Positions 16,241 to 25,875 of a stretch of DNA of 64,000 nt are shown in pieces (position 1 is the first letter of the stretch; each line of letters starts with the position of its first letter). The notes below the pieces were generated by a model that had not been told where the DNA came from, searched no databases, and saw only the letters and a program-made list of their open reading frames with translations. Made by a program: the position numbers and the translations under genes. Source of the stretch: an uncultured Treponema sp. (GTDB lineage: Bacteria; Spirochaetota; Spirochaetia; Treponematales; Treponemataceae); the NCBI GenBank assembly GCA_949299755.1, contig CASGBA010000003.1, forward strand, positions 124,001-188,000. The letters are read 5' to 3'.

Positions 16241-16924
16241 ATGAAAAGGTCAGAAATCAATGAAGTTATCAAGTACATGGAAAAATTAGTAACCCGGCAT
16301 GGTTATGTTCTTCCCCCATTTTGCAATTGGACACCTGACGAATGGAAGAATAAAAGCCATGAATATGATGAAATACGGGATAATATGCTTGGATGGGATA
16401 TCACCGATTACGGTTTGGGTGATTTTGAAAAATGTGGTTTCGGTCTGATTACACTGCGAAACGGAAACCAGCATAACCCGAAATACAAAAAAGTATATGC
16501 AGAGAAGTTGCTTATGCTAAAAGAAGGCCAATATTCCCCTATGCATTTTCATTGGTATAAAAGTGAGGATATTATTAACCGTGGTGGAGGCATCCTGCTG
16601 ATTACAGTTTATAATGATGATGGCGATGGAGGTTTGGCCTCAACCGATGTTACCGTTAATTCTGACGGACGCTCTTATGTTGTTCCTGCCGGAACAAAAG
16701 TCTCCCTGGCTCCGGGGGAAAGTATAACTATATGGCCCCATATGTATCATGAATTCAATGTGAAAAAAGGAATAGGGGATGTCCTGATAGGTGAGATGTC
16801 CCAATGTAACGATGACAACACGGACAACCGTTTTTACGAAAAGGTCGGGAGGTTCCCGGAAATCGAAGAGGATTGCGAACCATACCGCCTTTTGTGCAAT
16901 GAATATCCTCCTGCGGTAAATTGA
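16241..16924 (+). CDS. D-lyxose (D-mannose) isomerase-like cupin
   Basis: A 227-residue cupin resembling D-lyxose ketol-isomerases, from ATG 16241 with GAAGGAG seven bases upstream. The metal-binding motif is intact: HFHWYKSEDIINRGGG supplies two His and a Glu, and PHMYHEF supplies the later His. Further family blocks are KYKKVYAEKLLML, VPAGTKVSLAPGESI and MSQCNDDNTDNRF. The enzyme would convert D-lyxose to D-xylulose or D-mannose to D-fructose, feeding the kinase and aldolase encoded at the start of the cluster. Substrate choice is inferred from family. Confidence 0.85.
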   Translation: MKRSEINEVIKYMEKLVTRHGYVLPPFCNWTPDEWKNKSHEYDEIRDNMLGWDITDYGLGDFEKCGFGLITLRNGNQHNPKYKKVYAEKLLMLKEGQYSPMHFHWYKSEDIINRGGGILLITVYNDDGDGGLASTDVTVNSDGRSYVVPAGTKVSLAPGESITIWPHMYHEFNVKKGIGDVLIGEMSQCNDDNTDNRFYEKVGRFPEIEEDCEPYRLLCNEYPPAVN

Positions 16925-16960
16925 CGGTCAATGTGCCGGCTACAGGATGACTGGTGTTTT

Positions 16961-16997
16961 GCAGGGGAAAAATGTTTCCCCTGCGTTTTATTTTTCT
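16961..16997 (+). terminator. Rho-independent terminator after the isomerase gene
   Basis: Perfect 10-bp stem GCAGGGGAAA/TTTCCCCTGC (16961-16970 and 16975-16984) with a four-base loop, followed on the plus strand by a T-rich run. The opposite strand lacks a T tract after the stem, so it mainly serves the plus-strand cluster. Its T run overlaps the end of the convergent response-regulator gene. Confidence 0.88.
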
Positions 16998-17371
16998 ATT
17001 TTGTCTGTTACGGCAGCGACACGTTTTTGAATTACTTCCGCGTTAAAAGGTTTGCTTATAAAGTCTTTGACATTCCTTTTCTTTGCGTTGACTACATTTT
17101 CAAATGTGGCTTCGGCTGTAATTAAAATTACAGGAATGGTTACGTTGTTTTTTTCCAGGATATCTATTACATCAAAACCTTTAAGGACAGGCATTGATAT
17201 GTCCAGCAAAATCAAATCGATGAGCATTCTTTTTTCAAGGATATTATCCAATGCCGCATAACCGTTTCCGGCTTCTATTATCTTGTAATTTTTATTTAAA
17301 ATATTTTTAAGTATCCTGCGTTCTATCCCTGAATCATCGACAATCATTATTGTTTTAAAACCTTCGCTCAT
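16988..17371 (-). CDS. Single-domain response regulator (CheY-like)
   Basis: A 127-residue receiver domain with nothing attached. The start at 17371 is chosen because GGAGGAAA lies just upstream; an in-frame start nine codons earlier has no ribosome site. Acidic pair D12-D13, phosphoacceptor D57 (LILLDISMPVLKG), the Thr at VILITAEA, and Lys at FISKPFNAEVI are all present. The VTIPVILITAEA and RNVKDFISKPF context is closer to two-component adaptors than to chemotaxis CheY. Its partner kinase is not in the window. It is the last gene of the minus-strand operon that includes uvrD. Confidence 0.9.
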   Translation of the reverse strand: MSEGFKTIMIVDDSGIERRILKNILNKNYKIIEAGNGYAALDNILEKRMLIDLILLDISMPVLKGFDVIDILEKNNVTIPVILITAEATFENVVNAKKRNVKDFISKPFNAEVIQKRVAAVTDKIEK

Positions 17372-17417
17372 TTTAATTTCCTCCGTGGTTTTTCCCAAAT
17401 CCGTTAGTATCCGTTGT

Positions 17418-19412
17418 TTAACTGCCGAATCTGGCTTTCATCTTGGCGAGAATATCTATTGCTTCAGAAGTTTCCAGCTGTGGTGCAGGTTCATGGTGTT
17501 CTACAAGATTTTCAGGTATTTCACTTAAAAATGGGGACGGTGTACATTCAATTTCATTTCCGGCCTTCCTTCTTTTCATACAGCTGGAAATAAATAGTTT
17601 GCTCTGTGCACGGGTTATAGCCACATAAAAAAGCCGCCTTTCCTCTTCTATGTTGCCTTCGCCTTCCTCGATGCTTCTGGCATGGGGAATAATACCGTCT
17701 TCAGCCCCGGCGATAAATACGACCGGAAATTCCAACCCTTTCGCAGCATGGATGGTCATGAGATTCACTTTCCCCGAGTACTCATCTTCCAATGAATCCC
17801 TTGACATAAGTGTTATGCGATTCAGATAATCATAAAGTGATTTGTCAAAATTGTCAGGATCCTTTTCCCATACTGAAATCGAAGCGATTAAATTCTCTAT
17901 ATTGAGGAATTTGTATCTTGCAGCTTTTTCATTTTTTTGGTATTCCTGCACCAGATAACTCCAGTAATCAATATCTTCTACCATTTTCCGCACTTTGTTC
18001 GCCAGGTCTTTCCCGGAAAGCATTTCTGACCTGCGGCTGCGTATAAAATCCGCAAATTCTGAAAGATTGTCTCCGGATTTTTCTTGAAAAAGCATACCGT
18101 TCCTGTCATTTATTGAATTAATCGCAGTCCAAATTGAACAATTCTGTGCATCGGCTGCCGCAGAAATTTCCGATATGGTTTTTCTGCCCAGCCCCCTTCT
18201 GGGAGTGTTTATAATACGTAACAGGTTTATGTCATCGTCAGGGTTGGCAATTACCCTGAGGTAACTTATTATGTCTTTTATTTCTTTCCGCTGGAAAAAG
18301 CTGGTTCCTCCAGACATTGTGTAAGGGATATTTGAATCCAAGAACGCCTCTTCAATCGCTCTGTTAAGGTTGTTTGTCCGTATAAGGACGCCGAAATCGG
18401 AAAAGTTTAATTTTTCCCGTATGCGGATTGTCTGTATCATTTCCGCTATGAATTCAGCTTCTTTTTTCTCATCTTCTGGCATGAAAATTTCAACCGGTTT
18501 TCCGGAATCATTCCCGGACCACAGGGATTTTTTTTTGCGGTTTGTATTGTGGGATATAACTCCGTTTGCGGCTGCAAGGATTGTGCCTGTTGAACGGTAA
18601 TTCTGTTCGAGTTTTATTTCCTTTAAATCTGGGAAATCCCTTTCAAATTTTCTGATGTTTTCAAAATCAGCCCCCCTCCAGGAATAAATGGATTGGTCAT
18701 CATCTCCCACAACACAAATATTCTTTTCCGCAAGGAAGCGCATGAATTCATATTGTTGCATGCTTGTGTCTTGGAATTCATCAACCATTACATACCGGAA
18801 ACGGTTCCGGTATCTTTCCAGCACTTCAGGATTTTCTCTGAAAAGTTTTATTGGAAATAATATTAAATCATCAAAATCGACCGCATTGTAAAGTTGGAGT
18901 CCTTTCTGGTATTCATCGAACAGGGTTCTGTATCTGTCTGATGAACTCTGCCATTCCTTCATCCCTGTTTTTATGGCTGAAAATAAGTTTGATATTTCAT
19001 ATACATCCAATGTGTTCGCATTGAATCCCATTTCCATTGCCGTTTCTTTTATAAGTTGTGCCTTATCACCTTCATCGTAAATACTGAAATTATCCCTCCT
19101 GGAAAGAAGCCGGGCGTTTTCCCTTATGATTTTCACTCCGAAAGAATGAAAGGTACTGACTGTCAATGCCTGGAGTTTTTTTCCTGTAAGGTCTTTAACC
19201 CTCTGTGACATTTCCCTGGCAGCCTTGTTTGTAAAGGTGAGGGCGAGTATCTGGGCCTGTGGTATGCCTGAATCCAGCATATACGCCATACGGTGGGTTA
19301 TGACACGGGTTTTGCCTGAGCCTGCGCCGGCAATTATCAGTACTGGCCCTGCTATTGTTGTGACTGCTTCATACTGGGCGGCATTCAATTTGGATTGATA
19401 ATCAAAGGACAT
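17418..19412 (-). CDS. UvrD/PcrA-type superfamily 1 DNA helicase
   Basis: A 664-residue 3'-5' DNA helicase acting in repair and replication. The SF1A motifs are in order: Q motif LNAAQYEAV, Walker A AGAGSGKT (about residues 29-36), motif Ia TFTNKAAREM, motif II DEFQDTS, motif III GDDDQSIYSWRGA, motif IV EQNYRST, motif V VNLMTIHAAKGLEFPVVF and motif VI RLFYVAITRA. I start at ATG 19412 (GGTGA upstream) rather than GTG 19421. It is somewhat shorter than E. coli UvrD, near the size of Rep/PcrA. It follows the amino-acid importer genes on the same strand with a 52-base gap. Confidence 0.93.
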   Translation of the reverse strand: MSFDYQSKLNAAQYEAVTTIAGPVLIIAGAGSGKTRVITHRMAYMLDSGIPQAQILALTFTNKAAREMSQRVKDLTGKKLQALTVSTFHSFGVKIIRENARLLSRRDNFSIYDEGDKAQLIKETAMEMGFNANTLDVYEISNLFSAIKTGMKEWQSSSDRYRTLFDEYQKGLQLYNAVDFDDLILFPIKLFRENPEVLERYRNRFRYVMVDEFQDTSMQQYEFMRFLAEKNICVVGDDDQSIYSWRGADFENIRKFERDFPDLKEIKLEQNYRSTGTILAAANGVISHNTNRKKKSLWSGNDSGKPVEIFMPEDEKKEAEFIAEMIQTIRIREKLNFSDFGVLIRTNNLNRAIEEAFLDSNIPYTMSGGTSFFQRKEIKDIISYLRVIANPDDDINLLRIINTPRRGLGRKTISEISAAADAQNCSIWTAINSINDRNGMLFQEKSGDNLSEFADFIRSRRSEMLSGKDLANKVRKMVEDIDYWSYLVQEYQKNEKAARYKFLNIENLIASISVWEKDPDNFDKSLYDYLNRITLMSRDSLEDEYSGKVNLMTIHAAKGLEFPVVFIAGAEDGIIPHARSIEEGEGNIEEERRLFYVAITRAQSKLFISSCMKRRKAGNEIECTPSPFLSEIPENLVEHHEPAPQLETSEAIDILAKMKARFGS

Positions 19413-19464
19413 TGTTTTCACCGTGGGTAAAGGGCTTATCCGGCTTCCGGCATAATCGCAGCTG

Positions 19465-20184
19465 TCAAAGGACTTTAGATAGGAAATCCTTCAGCCGTTC
19501 GTTTTGCGGATTTCCGAAAAACTTGTCGGGTGTATTCTGTTCATGTATTATTCCGCCATCCATAAATAAAACCCTGGTGGCTACCTCCCTGGCAAATCCC
19601 ATTTCATGGGTTACTACTACCATGGTCATTCCGTCATCCGCCAGTTCCTTCATAAGCTGAAGGACTTCCCCCACCATTTCAGGATCCAGCGCCGAAGTAG
19701 GTTCGTCAAAAAGCATTACATCGGGATTCATGGCAAGGGAACGAACAATGGCTATCCTTTGTTTTTGTCCTCCTGAGATACGGGAAGGATATTCCTGCGC
19801 CTTGTCTTCAAGCCCGATTCTGGCGAGCAGCTCCATAGCCTTGCTTTCAGCTTCTTCCTTTGTCTGGAGTTTAAGTGTAATCGGAGCAAGGGTTATGTTT
19901 TGCATGATGGTTAAATGTGGAAAAAGGTTGAAGTGTTGGAATACCATGCCCATTTTCCTGCGTATCATGTCTATGTCCGCTTCGGCATTAAGAAGGGTTC
20001 CTTCAAAATAAATGTCACCTTCATCGGGAATTTCCAGCCAGTTGAGGCACCGGAGAAAGGTGGATTTTCCGGAACCGGAAGGACCAACAATAACGACTTT
20101 TTCGCCCTTGTTAATTTTCTCTGTTATCCCGTTCAAGACCTGCAAATCGCCGAATCTTTTCCGTAAATTTCTAACCTCTATCAC
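19465..20184 (-). CDS. Polar amino-acid ABC transporter ATPase (GlnQ/HisP family)
   Basis: A 239-residue ATPase: Walker [11 protein letters not shown] loop [12 protein letters not shown], signature [10 protein letters not shown], Walker [14 protein letters not shown], and the switch His in VVTHEMGFA. The GTG at 20184, with AAGG upstream, gives the family start [14 protein letters not shown] longer in-frame start at 20205 lies deeper in the permease gene. It overlaps the permease by 14 bases, so translation is probably coupled. Together with the next two genes it forms a complete amino-acid importer. Confidence 0.93.
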   Translation of the reverse strand: MIEVRNLRKRFGDLQVLNGITEKINKGEKVVIVGPSGSGKSTFLRCLNWLEIPDEGDIYFEGTLLNAEADIDMIRRKMGMVFQHFNLFPHLTIMQNITLAPITLKLQTKEEAESKAMELLARIGLEDKAQEYPSRISGGQKQRIAIVRSLAMNPDVMLFDEPTSALDPEMVGEVLQLMKELADDGMTMVVVTHEMGFAREVATRVLFMDGGIIHEQNTPDKFFGNPQNERLKDFLSKVL

Positions 20185-20842
20185 TTTTAGCCAGCCTTTT
20201 TTCAAGAATAGCGAAAACTTTTGTTAAACCTAATGTAAGGCACAGATAAATTACAGCACAGGTTATCAGGGGTATCCATGCATTGTAAGTCGCATTCCGA
20301 ACCATGTCCCCGGCCTTTGTCAAGTCAGTTACAGCTATAAAACTGGCAACGGATGTTTCTTTTATTAAGACAATGAATTCACTTGTGTAAGTGGGAAGAA
20401 TCATTTTAACCGCCTGAGGCAGTATAATCTTGGACATGGTCTGACGCTTGGAAAGCCCCAGGGATCTTCCGGCTTCCATCTGTCCTTTGTCGACACCCTG
20501 TATTCCGGCACGGAAAATTTCAGTGCAATAGGCTCCGGAGTTTATGCCGTAAGCAATGACTGCCACAAGAAACTTGTTATCCATGCCTAGAGGGGAGAAA
20601 ATGATAAAATAAAAAATCATGAGCTGGGTAGCGAGAGGTATACCCCTTATAACGGTTGTATAGAAATTGGCTATTACGCGTAGATATTTGTTTCCTGATA
20701 ATTTACACAGGGCGGATCCTGCCCCCAGCGCGGTTCCGATTATAATTGCAAAAACAGCGATGCATACGGTAACCCCCAGCCCTTGCGCAATCAAGAGCCA
20801 GCGGCTGCCGTAAATCATCGTGTTGTAAAAGGACTGGAACAC
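20171..20842 (-). CDS. Polar amino-acid ABC transporter permease (HisM/GlnP family)
   Basis: A 223-residue membrane protein of the HEQRo family. The membrane segments ([42 protein letters not shown] region; [18 protein letters not shown]) and the EAA-loop hallmark [28 protein letters not shown] are clear. Single permease gene, so the transporter is expected to be a homodimer in the membrane. It lies three bases after the binding-protein stop on the minus strand. Confidence 0.93.
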   Translation of the reverse strand: MFQSFYNTMIYGSRWLLIAQGLGVTVCIAVFAIIIGTALGAGSALCKLSGNKYLRVIANFYTTVIRGIPLATQLMIFYFIIFSPLGMDNKFLVAVIAYGINSGAYCTEIFRAGIQGVDKGQMEAGRSLGLSKRQTMSKIILPQAVKMILPTYTSEFIVLIKETSVASFIAVTDLTKAGDMVRNATYNAWIPLITCAVIYLCLTLGLTKVFAILEKRLAKSDRG

Positions 20843-20845
20843 CGT

Positions 20846-21613
20846 TTATTTCCGGATGATAATCACTTGTTCCGATTCAAAATACGGAACGGAGAAATCC
20901 ACGTTTTTCTTGCGTTCTTCGTTAACCGACATACCGGCGGCAATAAAGTCTATGGCGTTGGAGGAAAGGGCAGGGATGAGGCTGTCAAAGGCCATGTCCA
21001 CAACTTCAAGGTTTGCCCCGCACTCTTTTGCGATGAGCTGTCCCATGCTTATGTCAAATCCTACAATTTTGTTTCCGTCAACATATTCAAATGGAGGGAA
21101 GGCGGCGTTTGTCCCCAGTTTGATAACCTTGTCACTTGACGGAACGTCAATCGGGGGGATGGTGATTTTTCCGTCAGCCGGCATAAAAGCCTGGCGCAGT
21201 TTATTGTAATCATCTCCTTCCATCATCTTTTGAATAGCGCTGTTAATGCTGTCCAAAAGCTCCGTATTTCCCTTTTTCACTGCGATGGCGTATTCCTCCC
21301 TGGCGAAAGAACCGGTGAGAATCTGCAAATCATCATTGCGGGAAACTATTTCCCTGGCCGGAAGCTCATCCAAAACAACAGCATCGATGGCTCCGTTTTT
21401 CAAATCAAGGGCTGCGTCAATACCGCTTTTGAATGAGGAAAGCTTGACATTCTCCACATTCTCCTGAACCCAGCTTTCACCTGTGGTTCCTGCCTGGACT
21501 CCTATTTTTTTCCCTGCCAAATCTTCTGCGCTTTTAATTTCCACTTCTTTTTTCGCACATGAAGAGAAAGTGAAAAGAGCCGCAACGGCTACGGCAAAAA
21601 TCAGTTTTTTCAT
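20846..21613 (-). CDS. Circularly permuted family 3 amino-acid-binding lipoprotein
   Basis: A 255-residue lipoprotein (lipobox FSSC, Cys19) with all family 3 (PF00497) segments in an unusual order. Residues 25-112 hold what is normally the second lobe (KSAEDLAGKKIGVQAGTTGE, DAALDLKNGAIDAVVLDE, EEYAIAVKKGN). Residues 113-143 are the normal C-terminus (LLDSINSAIQKMMEGDDYNKL). After a linker at about 144-161, residues 162-255 carry the normal N-terminus (IKLGTNAAFPPFEYVDGNKI, GFDISMGQLIAKE, FDSLIPALSSNAIDFIAAGM, ERKKNVDFSVPYF) and end at the hinge strand VIIIRK. Ligand residues by analogy with HisJ are R234 and D82. ATG 21613 is preceded by GGAGAAAAA. Confidence 0.9.
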   Translation of the reverse strand: MKKLIFAVAVAALFTFSSCAKKEVEIKSAEDLAGKKIGVQAGTTGESWVQENVENVKLSSFKSGIDAALDLKNGAIDAVVLDELPAREIVSRNDDLQILTGSFAREEYAIAVKKGNTELLDSINSAIQKMMEGDDYNKLRQAFMPADGKITIPPIDVPSSDKVIKLGTNAAFPPFEYVDGNKIVGFDISMGQLIAKECGANLEVVDMAFDSLIPALSSNAIDFIAAGMSVNEERKKNVDFSVPYFESEQVIIIRK

Positions 21614-21657
21614 AATTTTTCTCCTGATCTCCTGATATCGAATGGATTTAGAATGGA

Positions 21658-21687
21658 ATGATACCATATTTGGCCTTATCATTTCAA
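21658..21687 (-). promoter_or_regulatory. Sigma-70 promoter of the amino-acid importer operon
   Basis: On the minus strand TTGAAA (21687-21682) and TATCAT (21663-21658) are separated by 18 bp, each one base from consensus. The start would fall near 21651, leaving a leader of about 38 bases with the ribosome site. Confidence 0.6.
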
Positions 21688-21740
21688 TTGTTTCGGACCT
21701 CTGTTGGACCGATGTTTGCATTTTATATATATTTTTATGC

Positions 21741-21769
21741 TTGTTTATAAGTTTGATAGAGAGTATACT
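21741..21769 (+). promoter_or_regulatory. Candidate promoter of the flagellar operon
   Basis: TTGTTT (21741-21746), a 17-bp spacer and TATACT (21764-21769) lie 39 bases upstream of the flbB start codon, in a region divergent from the importer operon. The -10 is strong and the -35 weak. No sigma-28 type element was recognised. Confidence 0.45.
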
Positions 21770-21807
21770 TTATTCCGTCTGTATTTATTTCCGGACAGGG
21801 GGTAAAA

Positions 21808-22431
21808 TTGGCTCGGCGCGGGACATTGGGCAGGATTATTGTTCTGCTTATCCTTATAATTATTTTAATCTGTGGTGGACTTTTGTGGTTCGATTATCTG
21901 GGGATAATGCGTACAAGGCATCTTTTCGGACCTGTGTATTCTCTTTTCGGCCTTCATAACAGACAGGGGGTTTCAACCCTTCCATCTGCTCCGGGAAACC
22001 TGGATGAAGACAGGATTGCTAAAAGACTGGAATCCATTGATATCCGCAGCCAGGAATTGGATTTGCGTGAGGAAGAGCTCAATAGACGTGAAAGGGAAAT
22101 CCTGCAGATTTCCCAGGAACTGGAGGACAGGCAGACCACCGTGGAGGAGCGGGAGCGGTCTTTCTCTGAGATGATGCGTTCCACGGAGGACAGGGCAGCC
22201 AATATCCGGGTTATTGCCGGCTACATGAATGGCATGCCGCCCCAGGCTGCGGTGGATAACCTTTTGGCTATGGATGACCAGGATGTCATCGATGTTCTCA
22301 GGGCTGTGGAGGATGAAGCCGCCGCAGCCGGGGAAACTTCTTCAGTGGCCTACTGGTTTTCCCTGATGCCACCGGAAAGGGCGGCTGAAATCCAGCGGAA
22401 AATGACCTCAAAGCCCAGAACCCTGGAATAA
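21808..22431 (+). CDS. flbB: Flagellar collar protein FlbB (MotE/MgtE_N-like C-terminus)
   Basis: A 207-residue protein beginning with TTG 21808 (AGGGGGT five bases upstream). It has one N-terminal membrane segment (about residues 9-30), a charged coiled coil at about 70-130 (DLREEELNRREREILQISQELEDRQ), and a C-terminal helical module (VIAGYMNGMPPQAAVDNLLAMDDQDVIDVLRAV, FSLMPPERAAEIQRKM) of the MotE/MgtE_N type. In Borrelia FlbB builds the periplasmic collar that helps assemble stators. Position ahead of fliK-flgD-flgE matches spirochaetal order. FlbA/FliJ and earlier flgB-operon genes are not here. Confidence 0.82.
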   Translation: MARRGTLGRIIVLLILIIILICGGLLWFDYLGIMRTRHLFGPVYSLFGLHNRQGVSTLPSAPGNLDEDRIAKRLESIDIRSQELDLREEELNRREREILQISQELEDRQTTVEERERSFSEMMRSTEDRAANIRVIAGYMNGMPPQAAVDNLLAMDDQDVIDVLRAVEDEAAAAGETSSVAYWFSLMPPERAAEIQRKMTSKPRTLE

Positions 22432-22549
22432 ATCCTTAAAACTTAAAAAATAATTCAACACTTGCGCTTTTTTTCTCGACAATAGTAGAAACGGGCTTTT
22501 CCGCATTTTATGTGAATTTGCGGGCAGCCGTTTCAGGAGGTTTGCGTAA

Positions 22550-23986
22550 GTGATGCCAACGACTGATGCTTTAACCCCTTTCCCGGGCGAAATCGAGCGG
22601 ATGCGCTCCGGGAACCGCATGTATGCGGAAAACAGGGGAAAAGGCGGACAAGCCGATGCTGAAACTGTACGAAACGGAGATTCATTCCCCGAGATGCTTG
22701 AAAATATGCAGAACGGTGCCATGGACAAGGCGGCGGAGGAAGGAAAAACTTCCCCGGCAAAGCCGGAAGGGGAAACAGTGGACGTTGAAGGACGTGCCGC
22801 TTTAGAAACCGGGAAAAATGAAACAGAAAGACAGGCTGACCCTGACTCTTTTGAAAGGGAAAAGTCAGTCTCTTCTGAAGATGTTCCGGTTCCCGCTCTT
22901 GTGGCCAATGGTTCCGGTGTTCTTAAAAATATGCCGGAAAAACCCGGGAATCCTGCCGGAAAAGTTTCCGGTGACAAAAATCCTGCCCGGAGTATTCTTG
23001 GTTCCGGGAAAAATGTCTCCTCACTCTTCCAGGATATCGATGCGGCGGAATCCGCCGGTAAAAAGGACGGGAATGCCTTTCCGGATAGTTTACAGGCTGC
23101 CGATGGTAAAAACGGTGAAAATACGCTGCAAAAACTGTTAAAAAACAAGGAGGCTGCCGGAACCGGAAATGAGTCCCTTTCCGAAACTGAAGGAATTCCT
23201 GTTCCCGGTGACAAACTTCAGGAAACAGGAAAAACCCGGGAAAACGGACGGAAGGAGGCGGTTTTTTCCATTGTGGATTTGAGGCATAAGTGTGCAGTTA
23301 AAAACGAAGCCTCCGGACAAACTGGTCCGGCCACCGGTTCCGGGGACAAGGCCGATGTGGAAATGCATATGTTCCTGTCCTCTGATCTTTCCGCCGGGGA
23401 TACAGCTTCCCTGCATGACGGTGGCAGGGGATTAAACTCCCGGGGAGACGGATTTTCTTTCCAGGGTTCTTCCATGTTCGGCAACGGGGGGGAAGTCCAA
23501 GCCAATTCAGGAGCCGGAAATTACAGCTCCTTTGCCGAACGGCTTTCGGCTGAAATCCGGGCGAATTCCTATGAATTCGTGAGGGCAGGGCAGATTGTCC
23601 TGCGCAACGGGAACGAAGGTTTGATACGGTTAACCTTGCATCCCGAAAGCCTGGGACCCGTCCGCATCCGGCTGGAAATGTCCGGGGACAAAAAGCTTTC
23701 AGGAAAAATCACGGTTTCCTCCCGGGAAGCCTGGGATGCCTTTGAAGGGAGCATGGACAGCCTTTTGCAGTCCTTTGCCGAAGAAGGTTTCAACGCCTCG
23801 AATTTTGACCTTTCCTGGTCAGGGGCGGATACCGGCGGAAAGGGCATGGAAGGAAAAATCAGCGCGCCTTTTTACGCTTCAAGCGTTCCCGATGTAATGC
23901 CCGGGGACATATCTTCCGATAATGAAATGGCGCACAATGGGGCGCATATTCACGGTTCTTTGTATGCCGTGGATGTTTTTGCGTAA
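22550..23986 (+). CDS. fliK: Flagellar hook-length control protein FliK (FlbC/Tap1)
   Basis: A 478-residue protein starting GTG 22550 with AGGAGG nine bases upstream (an ATG follows directly). The first 330 residues are low-complexity, rich in Gly, Ser, Glu and Asn, as expected for the ruler region of FliK. The C-terminus carries the Flg_hook domain (PF02120): [27 protein letters not shown] and [26 protein letters not shown]. It stops hook growth and switches export specificity. It is 13 bases from flgD, within a translationally tight operon. Confidence 0.9.
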   Translation: MMPTTDALTPFPGEIERMRSGNRMYAENRGKGGQADAETVRNGDSFPEMLENMQNGAMDKAAEEGKTSPAKPEGETVDVEGRAALETGKNETERQADPDSFEREKSVSSEDVPVPALVANGSGVLKNMPEKPGNPAGKVSGDKNPARSILGSGKNVSSLFQDIDAAESAGKKDGNAFPDSLQAADGKNGENTLQKLLKNKEAAGTGNESLSETEGIPVPGDKLQETGKTRENGRKEAVFSIVDLRHKCAVKNEASGQTGPATGSGDKADVEMHMFLSSDLSAGDTASLHDGGRGLNSRGDGFSFQGSSMFGNGGEVQANSGAGNYSSFAERLSAEIRANSYEFVRAGQIVLRNGNEGLIRLTLHPESLGPVRIRLEMSGDKKLSGKITVSSREAWDAFEGSMDSLLQSFAEEGFNASNFDLSWSGADTGGKGMEGKISAPFYASSVPDVMPGDISSDNEMAHNGAHIHGSLYAVDVFA

Positions 23987-23999
23987 TCCGGAGGTTTTG

Positions 24000-24473
24000 A
24001 TGGATATTGGAACATTGTTGAACACTTCGATGAGCTCCCAGGAACAAACACTTGTCCAGCTTCAGGTCGATTCTTTCAACAAAACGCTGGCTGTCAACGG
24101 AAGGACGGCTAAAACAGAACTTGGCAAGGATGATTTTCTAACGCTTCTCATCGCCCAGCTTTCGCACCAGGATCCGACAGCTCCGATGAAAGACACGCAG
24201 TTTATTGCCCAGATGGCCCAGTTTTCCAGCCTGGAACAAATGACAAACATGAGTTCAGGATTTACAAAACTGGCATCCCTCATCGGCAGCTCCGAAGCTT
24301 CATCCGCTGTGGGCAAAACAGTGGATATTGATGCCGGTGGAAACACTGTTTCCGGAGTGATAACAGCCGCTTCAAGGGGCGAGAATCCCACCGTGCAGGT
24401 GAACGGAAACTGGTATGACTGGTCGGCGGTAAAGACTGTGTATGCAGACAAAAACATTTACGGGGGTAACTGA
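24000..24473 (+). CDS. flgD: Flagellar hook cap protein FlgD
   Basis: A 157-residue hook-capping protein from ATG 24000 with GGAGG five bases upstream; the longer ORF to 23922 is not credible. It contains the conserved FlgD N-terminal block [44 protein letters not shown], followed by a short beta domain ([37 protein letters not shown]). It is shorter than enterobacterial FlgD, as in other treponemes, and probably lacks the FnIII insert. Confidence 0.95.
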   Translation: MDIGTLLNTSMSSQEQTLVQLQVDSFNKTLAVNGRTAKTELGKDDFLTLLIAQLSHQDPTAPMKDTQFIAQMAQFSSLEQMTNMSSGFTKLASLIGSSEASSAVGKTVDIDAGGNTVSGVITAASRGENPTVQVNGNWYDWSAVKTVYADKNIYGGN

Positions 24474-24475
24474 TT

Positions 24476-25861
24476 ATGATGAGATCTCTTTATTCCGGCG
24501 TTTCCGGAATGCAAAACCACCAAACCCGCATGGATGTAATCGGAAATAATATTTCCAATGTAAATACAACAGGTTTTAAACGGGGAAGGGTGAATTTCCA
24601 CGATCTGCTTTCCCAGCAGATGAGCGGCGCGGCCCGTCCTACGGATGAGGTGGGCGGCGTAAACCCGAAGGAAGTGGGACTCGGCATGAATATCGCCAGT
24701 ATCGATACAATCCATACCCAGGGCTCACTCCAGACCACCGGAGTCCAGACTGATGTGGCAATCCAGGGCAATGGCTTTTTCATCATGAAATCCGGAGAAA
24801 AAACCTATTTCACCCGGGCGGGAAATTTCGGTGTGGACAGGGAAGGTACCCTGATTAATCCCGCCAACGGAATGCGGGTTCAGGGTTGGCAGGCCCGGGA
24901 CATTGACGGACAGATTGTTCTTGATGTTTCAACACAGCCTGAAGACCTGATTATCCCGGTGGGACAGAAAATAGACGCCAGGGCCACAACCTCCGTAAGG
25001 TATGCCTGTAACCTGGACAAAAGGCTTCCCGAAATCATGGAGGGAGCCACCGAAGCTGATATTTTGAATGCCACCTGGCAGACCTCTTTCAATATTTATG
25101 ATGAATTCGGCCAGCAGCATGATTTGAACGTCTCCTTCACCCGGGTTCCAGGAACCCAGAACCAGTGGCAGGCCACTGTAAACGTGAATGGCGTGGATGA
25201 GACTGAAACCCGTGCCGGTTTGGGAACAACTGACGGTGCCGGAAACACTTTCATAGTTAGCTTCGACAACAACGGTATGCTTGCGGCTGTTACCGACACT
25301 CTGGGCAATGTGACAGCGCCGGAAGGAATCATCAATGTGCAGGTTTCCTTCAACGTTCCCGGGGCCAACCCGGACGAAGACGGTAATCCCACCCGCCAGA
25401 CCTTCAACCTGAATTTGGGCGAAATCGGAAGTGTTGAGAACACAGTCACCCAGTTTGCCGAAAAAAGCTCCACAAAGGCCTATGAACAGGACGGTTATAA
25501 CATGGGATACCTTGAAAACTTCAAGATAGACCAGTCCGGGATTATAACAGGCGTTTATTCCAACGGAGCCAGCCGTACCCTGGGTCAAATCGGGCTCGCA
25601 ACCTTCGCGAATCAGGGTGGATTGGAAAAAGCCGGTGAAAACACCTATGTTGAATCCAACAATTCCGGTGCAGCCAATATCGGTGTTTCCGGTGTGGCCG
25701 GGAAGGGCAAGCTGATTGCCGGTGCCCTGGAAATGAGTAACGTGGATTTAACCGATCAGTTTACCGACATGATTGTAACCCAGAGGGGGTTCCAGGCTAA
25801 CTCCAAGACCATTCAAACTTCAGACTTGATGTTGGAAACGGTCATCAACCTGAAACGGTAA
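24476..25861 (+). CDS. flgE: Flagellar hook protein FlgE
   Basis: A 461-residue hook subunit that starts two bases after flgD (ATGATG). D0/D1 motifs are present at both ends: [32 protein letters not shown], and [39 protein letters not shown]. Residue Lys165 (24968-24970) and Cys178 (25007-25009), followed by Asn179, coincide in number with the residues of T. denticola FlgE that form the lysinoalanine inter-subunit cross-link. The hook is therefore expected to be covalently polymerised. The central region is the variable D2 domain. Confidence 0.97.
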   Translation: MMRSLYSGVSGMQNHQTRMDVIGNNISNVNTTGFKRGRVNFHDLLSQQMSGAARPTDEVGGVNPKEVGLGMNIASIDTIHTQGSLQTTGVQTDVAIQGNGFFIMKSGEKTYFTRAGNFGVDREGTLINPANGMRVQGWQARDIDGQIVLDVSTQPEDLIIPVGQKIDARATTSVRYACNLDKRLPEIMEGATEADILNATWQTSFNIYDEFGQQHDLNVSFTRVPGTQNQWQATVNVNGVDETETRAGLGTTDGAGNTFIVSFDNNGMLAAVTDTLGNVTAPEGIINVQVSFNVPGANPDEDGNPTRQTFNLNLGEIGSVENTVTQFAEKSSTKAYEQDGYNMGYLENFKIDQSGIITGVYSNGASRTLGQIGLATFANQGGLEKAGENTYVESNNSGAANIGVSGVAGKGKLIAGALEMSNVDLTDQFTDMIVTQRGFQANSKTIQTSDLMLETVINLKR

Positions 25862-25875
25862 TAAGTTTTGGGATA

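Noticed and set aside
16961-16984. The stem as a bidirectional terminator also serving the minus-strand response regulator
   Set aside because: On the minus strand the stem is followed by AAAACACCAG, with no T tract.
16931-17125. Small plus-strand frame after the isomerase gene
   Set aside because: It runs through a Rho-independent terminator and is antisense to the response regulator gene.
22455-22500. Flagellar sigma-28 type promoter before fliK
   Set aside because: Fragments such as CTCGACAA resemble part of the -10 element, but no correctly spaced TAAA-type -35 could be supported.
22408-23214. Antisense frame of 268 codons opposite fliK
   Set aside because: The translation is Ser/Phe/Pro-rich, mirroring the Glu/Lys/Gly codons of the low-complexity FliK region. 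There is no start signal.
24929-25588. Antisense frame of 219 codons opposite flgE
   Set aside because: Opposite a strongly conserved hook gene and without promoter, ribosome site or homology.
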